Notes: generated by a model not told the origin, from the letters alone. A stretch of 64,000 nt of DNA from Pseudobdellovibrionaceae bacterium (GCA_023898385.1 CP060220.1:1054001-1118000); one strand, 5' to 3'. Shown: positions 1 through 9,527, counted from the first letter of the stretch. Made by a program: numbers and translations.

Positions 1-1282
1 ACCCCTCAGATCGCGACGCCGAGGAATAGTCATATCCCCTTATCTTCACCGACAATTCTTGTCCAGGCTCCACGTCAGAAGCCTCAAACGCCACAGGCCA
101 ATAGTCACGGGCCAATCCCGTTGCGCCATAGGAAGGACTTTTTAAAACCAGAACCTGCTTCATCGATCCCACTTGTAACAGAGCCTTTTCGGCATATCGC
201 CCGTCGCTCAGTTCTCGAAGGCGCTGGGCTCGTTTTAATATTTCGTGGCGAGGCACTGGGTTTTCTAAGCGGGCCGCATAAGTGCCTGGCCTCGGGCTAT
301 AGGGGAATACATGAATCCGCGTCCACGGCAACTCACTGAAACAATCGTAGGTCTCCTGAAATTCAGACTCCGTCTCACCAGGGAAACCAACAATCACATC
401 CATGCCCACAAACGCCTCTGGATAGCGATTATATATTTGCATCAGACTGTTTTTGACTTCGACTTGACCGTAGTTTCGCTTCATATCCTTAAGGACTCTT
501 GTCTGCGCACTTTGCATACTCATGTGAAAATGCCGGCACATACGATCATCAGCATACAAATCTAACAGTCTTGGAGTCAGTTCAATGGGCTCAAGACTAG
601 ACACCCGAAATCGAGGCATTTTTGTGTTTTTGAGCATCTGCTCAATGAGATCTTCTAAACGGTTTGAGCGGCCACCAGCGTCGTCCTCATAATCCCCAAT
701 ATGGACTCCCGTGATCACCACTTCGTTGACACCTTGAGTGTGCAACTCGTTCACCTTGGCCACAAGTTGATTTACAGGAATGCTTCGACTTTTTCCGCGA
801 GCAAAGGGAATCACACAAAATGTGCAAAAACTATTACATCCATCTTGGATCTTTAAAAAACTGCGCGTGTGTTGATGTTCTTGTCCCCCGCCAGCCTCTA
901 AATCTTCTTTTTTAAAAATATTTGATTTAAAAACCTTCTGCTCACTGTGTCCGTTGAGGTGATTGAAAATGATTTCGTGCAAATCACCTTTATGACTGTT
1001 GGCCACAACCAGATCGGCTTCAGAGAGCTGCTCAAATTGGTCGGTGTCCACTTGTGCGGCACAGCCAGTGACCACCACCAAGGTATTCGGTGATTTTCTT
1101 TTAATTCGGCGCACTTCCCTCACGGCTTCTTTTGTCGCTTCGGCGGTCACAGCACAGGTATTTAAAATATATATGGGGCGTTCATAACCCTCAAGCGGCT
1201 TGAGTCTTTGTTGCAACAAACCTGTGTCGTAGGAGTTCACCTTGCAACCGTATGTTTTGATGGGGAGAGTTATCTGATCCAT
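1..1282 (-). CDS. mtaB: tRNA t6A37 methylthiotransferase MtaB (partial, runs off left edge)
   Basis: Radical-SAM methylthiotransferase of the MiaB/MtaB family, which converts t6A37 to ms2t6A in tRNAs reading ANN codons. Reading the minus strand from the ATG at 1282 gives 427 open codons to the window edge. The UPF0004 domain comes first (KTYGCKVNSYD, NTCAVTAEA, VTGCAAQ). The radical-SAM cluster motif CNSFCTFC follows, then VIPFARGKSRS and the conserved FPGETESEF block. The C-terminal part is the start of a TRAM domain and has no stop codon before base 1. The ATG overlaps the mnmA stop by 13 bases, so the two are one operon. MtaB is preferred over MiaB because of the short N-terminus beginning directly at the first cluster cysteine region. 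Confidence 0.9.
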   Translation of the reverse strand, partial: MDQITLPIKTYGCKVNSYDTGLLQQRLKPLEGYERPIYILNTCAVTAEATKEAVREVRRIKRKSPNTLVVVTGCAAQVDTDQFEQLSEADLVVANSHKGDLHEIIFNHLNGHSEQKVFKSNIFKKEDLEAGGGQEHQHTRSFLKIQDGCNSFCTFCVIPFARGKSRSIPVNQLVAKVNELHTQGVNEVVITGVHIGDYEDDAGGRSNRLEDLIEQMLKNTKMPRFRVSSLEPIELTPRLLDLYADDRMCRHFHMSMQSAQTRVLKDMKRNYGQVEVKNSLMQIYNRYPEAFVGMDVIVGFPGETESEFQETYDCFSELPWTRIHVFPYSPRPGTYAARLENPVPRHEILKRAQRLRELSDGRYAEKALLQVGSMKQVLVLKSPSYGATGLARDYWPVAFEASDVEPGQELSVKIRGYDYSSASRSEG

Positions 1283-2361
1283 CCACCACCTACAAGTTGT
1301 TCACCCCGATAAAAAACTGCGGCCTGACCTGGGGTAATGGCCCGCTGGGGTTCTTCAAACTCAATATGAAACGACCCTTTTTGGTTTTTTGTAGTGATAT
1401 GGGCCCACGAGCCACCGTGGTGAAATCGAATCTTCACTTTAAGGCGCTCACCCTCTTCGACTTCATCCAAAAGATTAGTGTCAAAAATATCGAGTTCTCG
1501 GCTGTAGAGACTTTCATCGCGACCTAACCATACCGTAGCTGTGTCTGCATCGATCTTTACAACATAGAGGGGCTCCGAATCTGATACACCAAGACCTTTT
1601 CTCTGACCATAGGTGAACCGATGAATTCCGCTGTGTTCACCCAGGATCTCACCTTGGGGATACCGGCGCAAAAGACCCGGCTTGATCGAGTCTGTGGCCA
1701 GATGGCGCTCCACAAAATCTGCATAGTTGGTTTTTCCGATAAAACAGATTCCCGTGGAATCTTTTTTGTTCGCCACCGGCAAACCGTGCTCTTCAGCGTA
1801 CTCACGCAATCGGGGCTTTTCCCAATCCCCAACGGGAAACAACAGGTGCGGAATAATCTCAGGATTTAAAGTAAACAAAAAGTAAGTTTGGTCTTTCCAA
1901 GTATCTGCACTGGTCACGATGGCCGGTCGACCTGATACAGGGCTTGGTTGAACTTTGGCGTAATGACCTGTCGCCAAGTAATCACAACCCAACTCACGCA
2001 TTTTTTGATAGAGATGATCAAACTTTAAATACGTGTTGCAGTTGACACATGGAATTGGCGTACGACCCTGGCTGTAGGATTCAACAAAATCGTCTATCAC
2101 TTTGTGTTTAAACTTGGCCTCACAGTTAACGACATAAAAAGGTATTTTAAGGTGGTCTGCCACGGCCCGGGCATCATCAACATCAATACTTGAACAACAG
2201 GTCCCATGACCTTCTTCCATGGAACACTCGCTTTGAGAGTAATCCCACACTTGCATGGTCACGCCCACAACTTCGTACCCTTGCTCGACAAGCAAGGCCG
2301 CCGCCACAGAACTATCCACTCCACCACTCATGGCCACCAGCACTCGCTTTTTTTCAGCCAT
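1270..2361 (-). CDS. mnmA: tRNA-specific 2-thiouridylase MnmA
   Basis: Forms 2-thiouridine at wobble U34 of tRNA Glu, Gln and Lys, using ATP and a persulfide relay. The protein is 363 aa, normal for the family. The PP-loop SGGVDSS lies near residues 12-18. The two catalytic cysteines sit in PCVNCN (about Cys108) and STGICFIG (about Cys206). The open frame extends 17 codons further upstream, but the ATG at 2361 has AGAGGAG at good spacing and overlaps the upstream desulfurase stop in the string ATGGCTGA. The 363-aa start is therefore preferred and translational coupling is likely. The adjacent cysteine desulfurase is the natural sulfur donor. Confidence 0.95.
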   Translation of the reverse strand: MAEKKRVLVAMSGGVDSSVAAALLVEQGYEVVGVTMQVWDYSQSECSMEEGHGTCCSSIDVDDARAVADHLKIPFYVVNCEAKFKHKVIDDFVESYSQGRTPIPCVNCNTYLKFDHLYQKMRELGCDYLATGHYAKVQPSPVSGRPAIVTSADTWKDQTYFLFTLNPEIIPHLLFPVGDWEKPRLREYAEEHGLPVANKKDSTGICFIGKTNYADFVERHLATDSIKPGLLRRYPQGEILGEHSGIHRFTYGQRKGLGVSDSEPLYVVKIDADTATVWLGRDESLYSRELDIFDTNLLDEVEEGERLKVKIRFHHGGSWAHITTKNQKGSFHIEFEEPQRAITPGQAAVFYRGEQLVGGGWIR

Positions 2362-3598
2362 TGGAAGACTCCTCTGTTCCACCGACAAACGACCGCAGTC
2401 GTTCCACGACACTGACCAACGCCTCTACAAAACGCTTAATCTCGCCCTCGGTTGTGCCCCATCCCAGGCTCAAACGCAACGAGGATTGTGCTTCATCTCG
2501 ACTCAATCCCATAGCCAAAAGCACCGGGCTCGGCTCTGGATTGCCTGAACTGCACGCGGCCCCCGTGCTCACAGAAAACCCAAGGATATCGAGGTTCATC
2601 AGAAGACTTTCTCCATCCACACCGGCAATCATCAGGCTCGACGTATTGCCCATTCGCTTGCCTTCGCGGCCGGCAACGGTCACATCAGAAATACTTTCTA
2701 AGATAGAATCTTCCATTTGATCCCGGAGTGCTGCCAGCCGCTCTCTTTGACTTGAGACATGCGAGCCCCAATGCTCTACCACGTAACCTAAAGAAGCTAT
2801 GGCCACGGTGTTTTCTGTTCCCGCTCGCCGCCGTCGCTCCTGGCCCCCACCGTGAATCAGTGACGGCAAATTTAAACCTTTTCGAATGTACAAGAAGCCA
2901 CAGCCCTTTAATGCATAAAACTTGTGGCCGGAAAAACTGGCCATATCAACTCCCCAACGCTTCACATCCACTGCCGCCTTACCCAGGGCCTGCACGCCAT
3001 CGCAGTGAAATAAAGCCCCCGCCTGTTCCCGCACCAATTTTGAGATTTTAGCGATGGGAAAACAATGTCCAGTCTCGTTGTTTGCGTACATCACCGAGAC
3101 CAGAGCTGTCTTTTCGTTAACTACAGAGGTGAGGAATTCAAAATCAAGCTCTCCGTTCCGAGACACCGGCACCCGGTGAACCACTATGCCCCACTCTTGC
3201 AACGACTCAGCGGCCTTTACAATACTGGGGTGCTCCACCGCACTGATCACAAGTTCTCGTCTCGGAGGTGTTTCGCCCGAGAGCATTTTTTGCAAAATAG
3301 GAAAGAAAACACCCTTCAAAGCCATGTTATTGGCTTCACTGCCCCCACTGGTAAATACAATTTCTAATGAATTCGCACCCACAAATTGAGCCACCGCCTG
3401 CCGACTGTTTCTTAGCAGCGCTTTGGGCTCGCGACCCGACCAATGTATGGAACTGGGATTTCCCCACTTCTCCAGCCACTGGGGCATGGCATCGACTATG
3501 CCGTGGGCCAACGGGGTCGTTGCATTGTGATCGAGATAGACTCGTTGGGGCTCAGACAAGAGCTTGATGGGGGTTGTCATATCGAGGCAAGCTACCAT
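2354..3598 (-). CDS. Cysteine desulfurase (NifS/IscS-type)
   Basis: PLP enzyme that takes sulfur from L-cysteine and holds it as a persulfide for tRNA thiolation or Fe-S assembly. The protein is 414 aa. The PLP lysine is in SGHKFYALKG (Lys226). The catalytic cysteine is in STGAACSSG (Cys349), a group I signature with the long active-site loop. HCDGVQALGK and RAGTENT are also typical. Its stop overlaps the mnmA start, so its main local role is probably to feed MnmA. A second in-frame ATG lies six codons in (Met7) and could be the true start; neither has a strong ribosome site. Whether this is the general IscS or a dedicated desulfurase cannot be decided from the window. Confidence 0.93.
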   Translation of the reverse strand: MVACLDMTTPIKLLSEPQRVYLDHNATTPLAHGIVDAMPQWLEKWGNPSSIHWSGREPKALLRNSRQAVAQFVGANSLEIVFTSGGSEANNMALKGVFFPILQKMLSGETPPRRELVISAVEHPSIVKAAESLQEWGIVVHRVPVSRNGELDFEFLTSVVNEKTALVSVMYANNETGHCFPIAKISKLVREQAGALFHCDGVQALGKAAVDVKRWGVDMASFSGHKFYALKGCGFLYIRKGLNLPSLIHGGGQERRRRAGTENTVAIASLGYVVEHWGSHVSSQRERLAALRDQMEDSILESISDVTVAGREGKRMGNTSSLMIAGVDGESLLMNLDILGFSVSTGAACSSGNPEPSPVLLAMGLSRDEAQSSLRLSLGWGTTEGEIKRFVEALVSVVERLRSFVGGTEESSNG

Positions 3599-3680
3599 AA
3601 CCCGACCTTGGCCTCAAGTTGGGGTGAAAATTCCTCCCACCATATTAAGGTTTCTCGAGGAAATACCGAAGGATAGTTGT

Positions 3681-5111
3681 ATGAAGATGTTAAAGCCATG
3701 GGTTGAGCCACTTAAGGTTTCTCCAGAAAAATATGATCAATGGATCCAGGCCACGCCTAAAGGCGTTTCTGTAACCTTCTGGGCTCTGAGCGAGAAGAAG
3801 CTGTCCCTGGATCATTATTTGAATTGGGCTCGGGATTTCTACGAAATTCCTAGCGCGGCTAATGAATACTTTCTGCATACTCCTAGCGTAGAGCTTTGGA
3901 ATACCATTCAATCTGTGGCAAATTGGTCGGCCCAAATGGTGCCGGTGGATCAATGGGATGGTGTGGTGTTTGTTGCCTGTACGGAACCCCCAAAAGAGGT
4001 GAATTGGAGCTTTCCTGTACGCTACATCTTAGCCTCACCCCATGCGCTGTCTGATTATTGGAACCGACTCCATGAAGAAATTGAAAAAACAAAAACCATG
4101 ACGCGCTCCCAGATGCAGGCTCACCAACAAACGGTAACGAAAGCACAAGTTTCTGAATCGGACCTCGATCTCAATGCCATTGATGACAACTCGTTTGAGG
4201 GCGTTGAAACTTCTGAGTACACCGAAGTGGAAGCCACTATGGCTGACACTCCTTCCCGCGAATCACAAGTAACCACTAACTCCACGAACAGTGATCCTGC
4301 AGCCCTATTTGATCAAGAAATTGAAGCCACTCAAAATCAAATTGAAGTCATGGACGGGCTTGATCTTGGCACCGTCGGCGAGGCTAATTTAGAATTAGCT
4401 CCCCAGGGCATGGGCACACCTGATATGAGCCCATCTGCCGCCACGATTGAAGAACTAGAGCCTGAAGGCCTTTCGATTATAAAAACCCGGCTAGATCAGT
4501 CAGGGCTGGGTGAATTCTCCCAGTCTGAAACCCATAAACAAAAGGCAAGGCCTGAAGCTGCTGCGGCCCCTGAACCTACCCCCGCGCAAAAGAAACCCGC
4601 GCCTGCCGCCACCCTATCCCGAGAAAATTCCCTTGTGGGAATTCCAAACCCAGAGTCAGCCGATGCCGCCAATAACGAGAATGAAGTGGCCTTGTATTTC
4701 TTTAACAAGCTTCATAAAAATTTTATAGCCGCGCAAATTCTTGTCTACAACGGAGAAAATCTCAATCTTTGGAAGTGGGACCCCCAGCTGCAGCCCGCCA
4801 GCGACGAGGCCTTTCAGCCCGTTGATTTAAGTCGACCTAGCGTTTTCAGAATCGTTCATCGCACGGGTATGCCCTATCATGGTCATATGGCAAAGAGTGC
4901 CGCAAACAATCAGTACTTTCAAAATTGGGGTTTTGCCGAATTGCCTGAGAGTTTGACTTTGGTTCCGCTTAAATCTGGAGCCCATATGATTGGAATGCTT
5001 TTGTGCATCGGCACAAAAGAAAGTTTCACCAATCAAGTTCTGATTGAAACTGAAAAAATGGCGGCCCACCTTCTAGAAACTATTCAAAATAAATTGGTGA
5101 ACGCGGCCTAA
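3681..5111 (+). CDS. Hypothetical protein with acidic/Ala-Pro linker and GAF-like C-terminus
   Basis: Not recognised as a named family. The start at 3681 is chosen because GAAGGA lies 8 bases upstream; the open frame continues upstream into the divergent desulfurase gene and that part is ignored. The 476-aa product has three parts. The first is a globular N-terminal part (about 1-140) rich in Trp. The second is a long acidic, Ser/Thr then Ala/Pro-rich linker (about 150-330). The third is a C-terminal globular part of about 145 residues, with alternating strands and a final amphipathic helix that resembles a GAF or related sensory fold. No signal peptide or membrane segment is seen. It is divergent from the desulfurase and convergent with tsaE, with overlapping stops. 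Confidence 0.75.
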   Translation: MKMLKPWVEPLKVSPEKYDQWIQATPKGVSVTFWALSEKKLSLDHYLNWARDFYEIPSAANEYFLHTPSVELWNTIQSVANWSAQMVPVDQWDGVVFVACTEPPKEVNWSFPVRYILASPHALSDYWNRLHEEIEKTKTMTRSQMQAHQQTVTKAQVSESDLDLNAIDDNSFEGVETSEYTEVEATMADTPSRESQVTTNSTNSDPAALFDQEIEATQNQIEVMDGLDLGTVGEANLELAPQGMGTPDMSPSAATIEELEPEGLSIIKTRLDQSGLGEFSQSETHKQKARPEAAAAPEPTPAQKKPAPAATLSRENSLVGIPNPESADAANNENEVALYFFNKLHKNFIAAQILVYNGENLNLWKWDPQLQPASDEAFQPVDLSRPSVFRIVHRTGMPYHGHMAKSAANNQYFQNWGFAELPESLTLVPLKSGAHMIGMLLCIGTKESFTNQVLIETEKMAAHLLETIQNKLVNAA

Positions 5112-5563
5112 GCGAAGTGCCTGACCTGCAATATGCGAGTGTCTCCGACTTTTCGATCTGCAATAATCTGAACTTCTACAACAGGCCATTGCGGCGGAAA
5201 CATATTTTTATCAATGCGATCAGCCCACTCGACCAGTATGTAACCATGATCTTTTTCAAATAGATCCCAAAATCCCATGCTCTCTAAGTCCATCTCATCG
5301 CCCAAGCGATAAAGGTCAACATGATCTATAGTCGTGTCTGGCAACACGTACTCATTATGCAAGGCAAAACTTGGCGAACTCACATCGAGCACTCCCAGGG
5401 CCCCAGCGAAATAACGCACAAACTGTGTTTTACCCGCCCCCAAGGGCCCACTGAGTAACACCAGCGCATGGGGGCCAATGCGGCCAACAAACTCGCCAAC
5501 ATAGGCTTCAAGGTCCGAAAGCGATGCAATGGATACTGTTTCTTCTTTGTGTAATGTTCGCAT
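5108..5563 (-). CDS. tsaE: tRNA threonylcarbamoyladenosine biosynthesis ATPase TsaE
   Basis: ATPase partner of TsaB/TsaD in t6A37 synthesis. The protein is 151 aa, typical length. Walker A is LSGPLGAGKTQ, followed by the conserved SPSFAL segment, VDLYRL and VEWADRI. It begins 6 bases after the nnr stop. The nnr-tsaE pairing is a common bacterial arrangement, and tsaE closes the long tilS-ftsH-cdaA-glmM operon. Its stop codon overlaps that of the convergent upstream gene, so the two mRNAs overlap at their 3' ends. Confidence 0.95.
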   Translation of the reverse strand: MRTLHKEETVSIASLSDLEAYVGEFVGRIGPHALVLLSGPLGAGKTQFVRYFAGALGVLDVSSPSFALHNEYVLPDTTIDHVDLYRLGDEMDLESMGFWDLFEKDHGYILVEWADRIDKNMFPPQWPVVEVQIIADRKVGDTRILQVRHFA

Positions 5564-5569
5564 AACTAC

Positions 5570-7078
5570 CTAAATCAGTGTTCCGTCAACCATTCGACCC
5601 ATCAAGAGGGGAAGTTGGTCTCGTAAATCAGAAGCCGTCAATGCGGCCTGATGCTTACCCACTCTCACCCACTCATCGGCCATTCGACCGTGCAAATAGG
5701 TGGCTGTAGCCGTTCCCTGAACGGGCTCTAACCCCTGCGCCAATAGGCCCCCGATCATACCTGTAAGCACGTCTCCGGTTCCGGCTGTGGCCAACGCCGC
5801 ATTACCAGCCGTGATCACCATGTAACGATCTTGATAAGCTAAAATACTTCTATATCCCTTTAACAATACATGGGCGCCACTTTTTTTATGTCCTAGCAAC
5901 GCCGCATGGTAACGATCTTTTTCAATTTCAGAAGTCTCCATGCCAATAACTCGGGCCAATTCACCAGCATGAGGCGTCAACACCCAAGACTCCGGAAGTG
6001 GGAACAAGTTGAAATTCACACAAGCCGTGATCGCATCGGCATCCAAAACCACCTGAGCTTTTGACTGCTTTAACCATTTAATGACTTTGGCCGTCTCCTC
6101 ATTGATGCCCAACCCTGGCCCCACAGCCACAGCTTGGAAGTGATTACTTTTAACCAACTCTTCACTAATGACGTCTGTGAGTATTTCAGGGGCATCAACG
6201 ATCTGCCGATGGGGGGAATCAAAACTCGCCCAAGTCACAAGACCGGCACCCACGCGATAAGCCGCTCCGGCTGCTAGTACGCCGGCTCCCCAATGCCCCT
6301 CTGAGCCAGCCAACACCAACAACCGACCGTGATCCGTTTTGTTAGACCGCTCACCGTAGCGGGGTAAATATCGTCTGGCTAATTTTTCGGTAAATGCAAA
6401 ATGAGAAGTGGCCACACCTCTTAAACACTCAAAAGGATATCCGATGGGTAACACCCGAAGGCGTCCCACGTTGTGCGGTCCATCGGCCGTAAAAAATCCC
6501 GGCCTGGCTAAACCAAAAGCCAATGTCATATCGGCCTTCGCGACGGCCCCCAACACCACACCGCGGTCACAATCCAAACCCGACGGCGCATCTAATGCCA
6601 CAAGCGGAGCCCGCACAGAGTTCATTAGGTCTACTAACTGCAACCACTCGCCTTCTAAGGGACGCGACAATCCAATGCCAAAAAGAGCATCTATAAGTAG
6701 CGATGAACTTTTGATCTGCTCTAGTTTTTCAGGACTCGCTTGCACATCCACCACGCGCAACCCGTGCAGCTCCGCCCGATGCAGTTGCACTTTAAATAAC
6801 TCAGAGCGCTGCCCCTCAGGAGCCAAGACAAAGGCTACCACATCTCGATGCCCTGCCGAGTGCAGGTGCCTTGCCAGCACCAAACCATCGCCTCCGTTGT
6901 TTCCAGGTCCACATACTATACTGGTGAGGCCCCTTTGCAGTTCGGGGTAGAAAGATTGGTCGATTTCACGCGCCGCCAGTGCACCTGCGGACTCCATTAG
7001 AACCTCGCCGCTTAAACCATAAACCTCCATGGCCATTCGATCCACTTCGCGACACTGGCTCACCGTGGCTAATCGCAT
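5570..7078 (-). CDS. nnr: Bifunctional NAD(P)H-hydrate epimerase/dehydratase
   Basis: Repairs hydrated NADH and NADPH. The N-terminal YjeF-type epimerase domain (about 1-215) shows the GPGNNGGDGLVLARHL signature. The C-terminal ADP-dependent dehydratase (about 230-500) shows LTPHAGELARV and the ribokinase-like GTGDVLTGMIGG motif. The total of 502 aa is the normal fused length. The gene lies 15 bases downstream of glmM and 6 bases upstream of tsaE, all on the same strand and clearly co-transcribed. Confidence 0.95.
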   Translation of the reverse strand: MRLATVSQCREVDRMAMEVYGLSGEVLMESAGALAAREIDQSFYPELQRGLTSIVCGPGNNGGDGLVLARHLHSAGHRDVVAFVLAPEGQRSELFKVQLHRAELHGLRVVDVQASPEKLEQIKSSSLLIDALFGIGLSRPLEGEWLQLVDLMNSVRAPLVALDAPSGLDCDRGVVLGAVAKADMTLAFGLARPGFFTADGPHNVGRLRVLPIGYPFECLRGVATSHFAFTEKLARRYLPRYGERSNKTDHGRLLVLAGSEGHWGAGVLAAGAAYRVGAGLVTWASFDSPHRQIVDAPEILTDVISEELVKSNHFQAVAVGPGLGINEETAKVIKWLKQSKAQVVLDADAITACVNFNLFPLPESWVLTPHAGELARVIGMETSEIEKDRYHAALLGHKKSGAHVLLKGYRSILAYQDRYMVITAGNAALATAGTGDVLTGMIGGLLAQGLEPVQGTATATYLHGRMADEWVRVGKHQAALTASDLRDQLPLLMGRMVDGTLI

Positions 7079-7093
7079 GCAAAACTCCCCTAT

Positions 7094-8536
7094 CTAATCC
7101 GCTAAATGTTTTTGCAGAAAAGAGGCAATCTCTTCAGCATATTGGCTGATCAATCGTTTATCAGGCCCCTCGACGAGCACGCGGACCACGGGTTCTGTAC
7201 CTGAAAATCGAACAAACACGCGGCCAGCCCCGGCTAGTTTATTTTCAACATCAACAATCAGTTGGTTATATCCGGGCAAGTCGCTCAATTCACGCCGATG
7301 ACCCACACGCGTATTGATCAATACTTGGGGCAAATCGACCATCAGCTCATTGAGCTCAGCCAATGTTTTATTTTCAGCTTGCATCACAGCAAGCACATTA
7401 AGTGCGGCCACACATCCATCACCCGTCGTGCTGTGTTCTAAAAATATAATGTGACCCGATTGCTCTCCGCCCAGCACATAACCATTTCGGCGCATTTCAT
7501 CCACAACATACTTATCACCCACAGAGGTTCGCACCACTTTCACGCCATATTGTTTGAGAAGATTATCCAAGCCAATGTTGCTCATTTGCGTGGCGACGAT
7601 TGTCTCTTTTGGCAATTTGTTTTTCTTCGCCAAATGAATCGCAGCAATAGCTAGGATATGATCTCCATTCACGAGATGACCTTTGTTATCCACCATAATC
7701 ACTCGGTCTGCATCACCATCAAGACTGATGCCCACATCGGCCCGATATTTTAATACAGCCTGGGCCGTTTTATCTGGGTATAGCGCTCCAGTTTTATCAT
7801 TGATATTGAAACCATTGGGATCATTGCCCAGAACGATCACTTCAGCACCCAATTCTTCAAAAATAGCTGGAGCCACTCGATAAGCACTGCCATTTGCGCA
7901 ATCCAAAACAATTCTCAAACCATCAAGACTCAAATTTAGGGGAAACGCATTTTTGGCATACACAATGTATCGACCAGCCGCATCTTCTATTCGGCGACTG
8001 CGACCAATCTCATCTGGATCAGCCAGCATACCATTGAGATCCACTTCAAACACAAGCCGCTCAATTTCACGCTCCATCTCATCTGGAATTTTAAAACCAT
8101 CAGGTCCAAATATCTTAATGCCGTTGTCATAATAAGCATTATGGGATGCGGAAATCACAATCCCTGCATCAGCTCGCATATTTTGCGCAACAAACCCAAT
8201 TCCCGGCGTGGGCAGTGGACCGGTCAGCTGCACGCGCACTCCCATGGAGTTGAGGCCGCTGGCCAATGCCTGCTCAATCATATAGCCCGACAATCGAGTG
8301 TCTTTACCAATCAGCACCGTACGAGCCCCACCACCTCGACGACTGGGGTTTTGTCGCAAAAGGTATCCCATGGCCTGGCCGACCTTTACCACCACCTCGG
8401 GTGTCATGGGGAAACGGCCCGATGTCCCGCGAATACCATCGGTACCAAAAAGCCTCGGACGTTGTCCGGTGGTAGGTTTATTGGGGACCAACGAATTAGA
8501 TGTCTTTTTCTTTGAATTACTTTTTGACTCACTCAT
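7094..8536 (-). CDS. glmM: Phosphoglucosamine mutase GlmM
   Basis: Interconverts glucosamine-6-phosphate and glucosamine-1-phosphate for peptidoglycan and LPS precursors. The protein is 480 aa. The catalytic phosphoserine is in VISASHN (Ser131), the metal loop is DGDADR, and the sugar-binding and phosphate-binding loops GGEQSGH and RFSGTEP are present. The first 25 or so residues are a Ser/Lys-rich extension before RLFGTDGIRGT, making it longer than the usual 445-450 aa. The start ATG overlaps the small cdaR-like stop in ATGAGTGA. GlmM is a known partner of CdaA, so gene order and protein interaction agree. Confidence 0.96.
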   Translation of the reverse strand: MSESKSNSKKKTSNSLVPNKPTTGQRPRLFGTDGIRGTSGRFPMTPEVVVKVGQAMGYLLRQNPSRRGGGARTVLIGKDTRLSGYMIEQALASGLNSMGVRVQLTGPLPTPGIGFVAQNMRADAGIVISASHNAYYDNGIKIFGPDGFKIPDEMEREIERLVFEVDLNGMLADPDEIGRSRRIEDAAGRYIVYAKNAFPLNLSLDGLRIVLDCANGSAYRVAPAIFEELGAEVIVLGNDPNGFNINDKTGALYPDKTAQAVLKYRADVGISLDGDADRVIMVDNKGHLVNGDHILAIAAIHLAKKNKLPKETIVATQMSNIGLDNLLKQYGVKVVRTSVGDKYVVDEMRRNGYVLGGEQSGHIIFLEHSTTGDGCVAALNVLAVMQAENKTLAELNELMVDLPQVLINTRVGHRRELSDLPGYNQLIVDVENKLAGAGRVFVRFSGTEPVVRVLVEGPDKRLISQYAEEIASFLQKHLAD

Positions 8537-8714
8537 GCTCTACACTCTCTGTTTGCGGCCCATGCAAGGGCACGCCGATGCTTTCAATAGTTCTCTCATT
8601 GATTCGACCGACCAACACGGCTAGCCAAACAATAAAAGCCAATACGAAGGCAATCAATTTATATTGCCAGCTCTCAAACAACCAATGCAACGCTCCCGTT
8701 TCTCTGGGTTTCAT
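8529..8714 (-). CDS. Minimal CdaR/YbbR-like membrane protein (61 aa)
   Basis: Sits exactly where cdaR (ybbR) normally lies, between cdaA and glmM, and overlaps both neighbours by a few bases. Only 61 residues are encoded. There is a short cytoplasmic start, one transmembrane helix (about residues 18-37) and a periplasmic tail that begins like a first YbbR domain (GVPLHG) and then stops. Full CdaR proteins carry several YbbR domains and are about 300 aa or more. There is no room for lost sequence because glmM starts inside the stop region. It may keep only the membrane contact with CdaA. The name is inferred from position and N-terminal resemblance. Confidence 0.75.
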   Translation of the reverse strand: MKPRETGALHWLFESWQYKLIAFVLAFIVWLAVLVGRINERTIESIGVPLHGPQTESVEHE

Positions 8715-9520
8715 GAACTCCCCCGCGCCTCTGAGCCCGGCACCATGCCATAAATTTCGTAAAGAAAAGTGCGTAATCCACTATGGTCCAATTCCGTGCT
8801 GAGTTTTCCCGACTGAACCCCACTCACTGATTTATTTTCCTCACTCACCACTAATACGACAGCATCGGTCTCTTCTGTGAGACCAATAGCCGCTCGATGC
8901 CGGGTTCCTAAATTTTTATCCAAGGCTGGGTTTTTGCTTAACGGCAAAAAGTTGCCGGCTGATAGAATGCGGCCGTTACGCACGATCATCGCACCATCAT
9001 GTAATGGACTTGCCGGATGAAACAAAGAATTGATCACTGGCGCTCGCACTTCCCCATCAATGGTGGTTCCTGGCTCCACGAAATAATCTAAGGCAATTTC
9101 CCGCTCGATCACAATCAAAGCCCCCCAACCCTTCTGAGCCAATTGAATGGACCCTTGCGCCAGTTCCTCTATGACATGAGAGGCTTGAATAGAGGTTTGC
9201 CCCCCCATAAACGGTCGACTGCCTATTTGTGCCAACGCCCGCCGGATCTCGCCTTGAAACAAAATAACGGCAACAAGAAAGAGGTTTGAAAAAAACATCT
9301 CAAGTATAAGATGAAGTGTGTGGAGTTCAAGCCAACCACTGAGTTTGAATCCCAATGCCAAGACCGCAATCCCCGTGAGGATTTGTATCGCTCCTGAATG
9401 CCGAATCAGCAGCAAAACCCGGTAAAACACCAGCCACACCAAAAACAAGTCCAACACGTCCATTAAATGTAACGTTCGACCGATGGTCTCTAGCTGCTCA
9501 AACCAAGTTTCTAGCCCCAA
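8711..9520 (-). CDS. cdaA: Diadenylate cyclase CdaA
   Basis: Makes c-di-AMP from two ATP. The protein is 269 aa. Three hydrophobic segments come first (about residues 22-38, 44-60 and 70-90), then the DisA_N catalytic domain with DGAMIV (175-180) and GTRHRAA (205-211). Both motifs are intact, so an active enzyme is expected. It starts 7 bases after the ftsH stop and overlaps the cdaR-like start in ATGA. c-di-AMP usually controls turgor and wall synthesis, which fits the attached glmM. Confidence 0.95.
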   Translation of the reverse strand: MGLETWFEQLETIGRTLHLMDVLDLFLVWLVFYRVLLLIRHSGAIQILTGIAVLALGFKLSGWLELHTLHLILEMFFSNLFLVAVILFQGEIRRALAQIGSRPFMGGQTSIQASHVIEELAQGSIQLAQKGWGALIVIEREIALDYFVEPGTTIDGEVRAPVINSLFHPASPLHDGAMIVRNGRILSAGNFLPLSKNPALDKNLGTRHRAAIGLTEETDAVVLVVSEENKSVSGVQSGKLSTELDHSGLRTFLYEIYGMVPGSEARGSS

Positions 9521-9527
9521 TGTTTCC

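Noticed and set aside
2190..2720. 176-codon plus-strand frame inside mnmA and the desulfurase gene
   Set aside because: It is antisense to two well-supported genes and rich in Pro/Arg/Ser, as shadow frames of coding DNA are.
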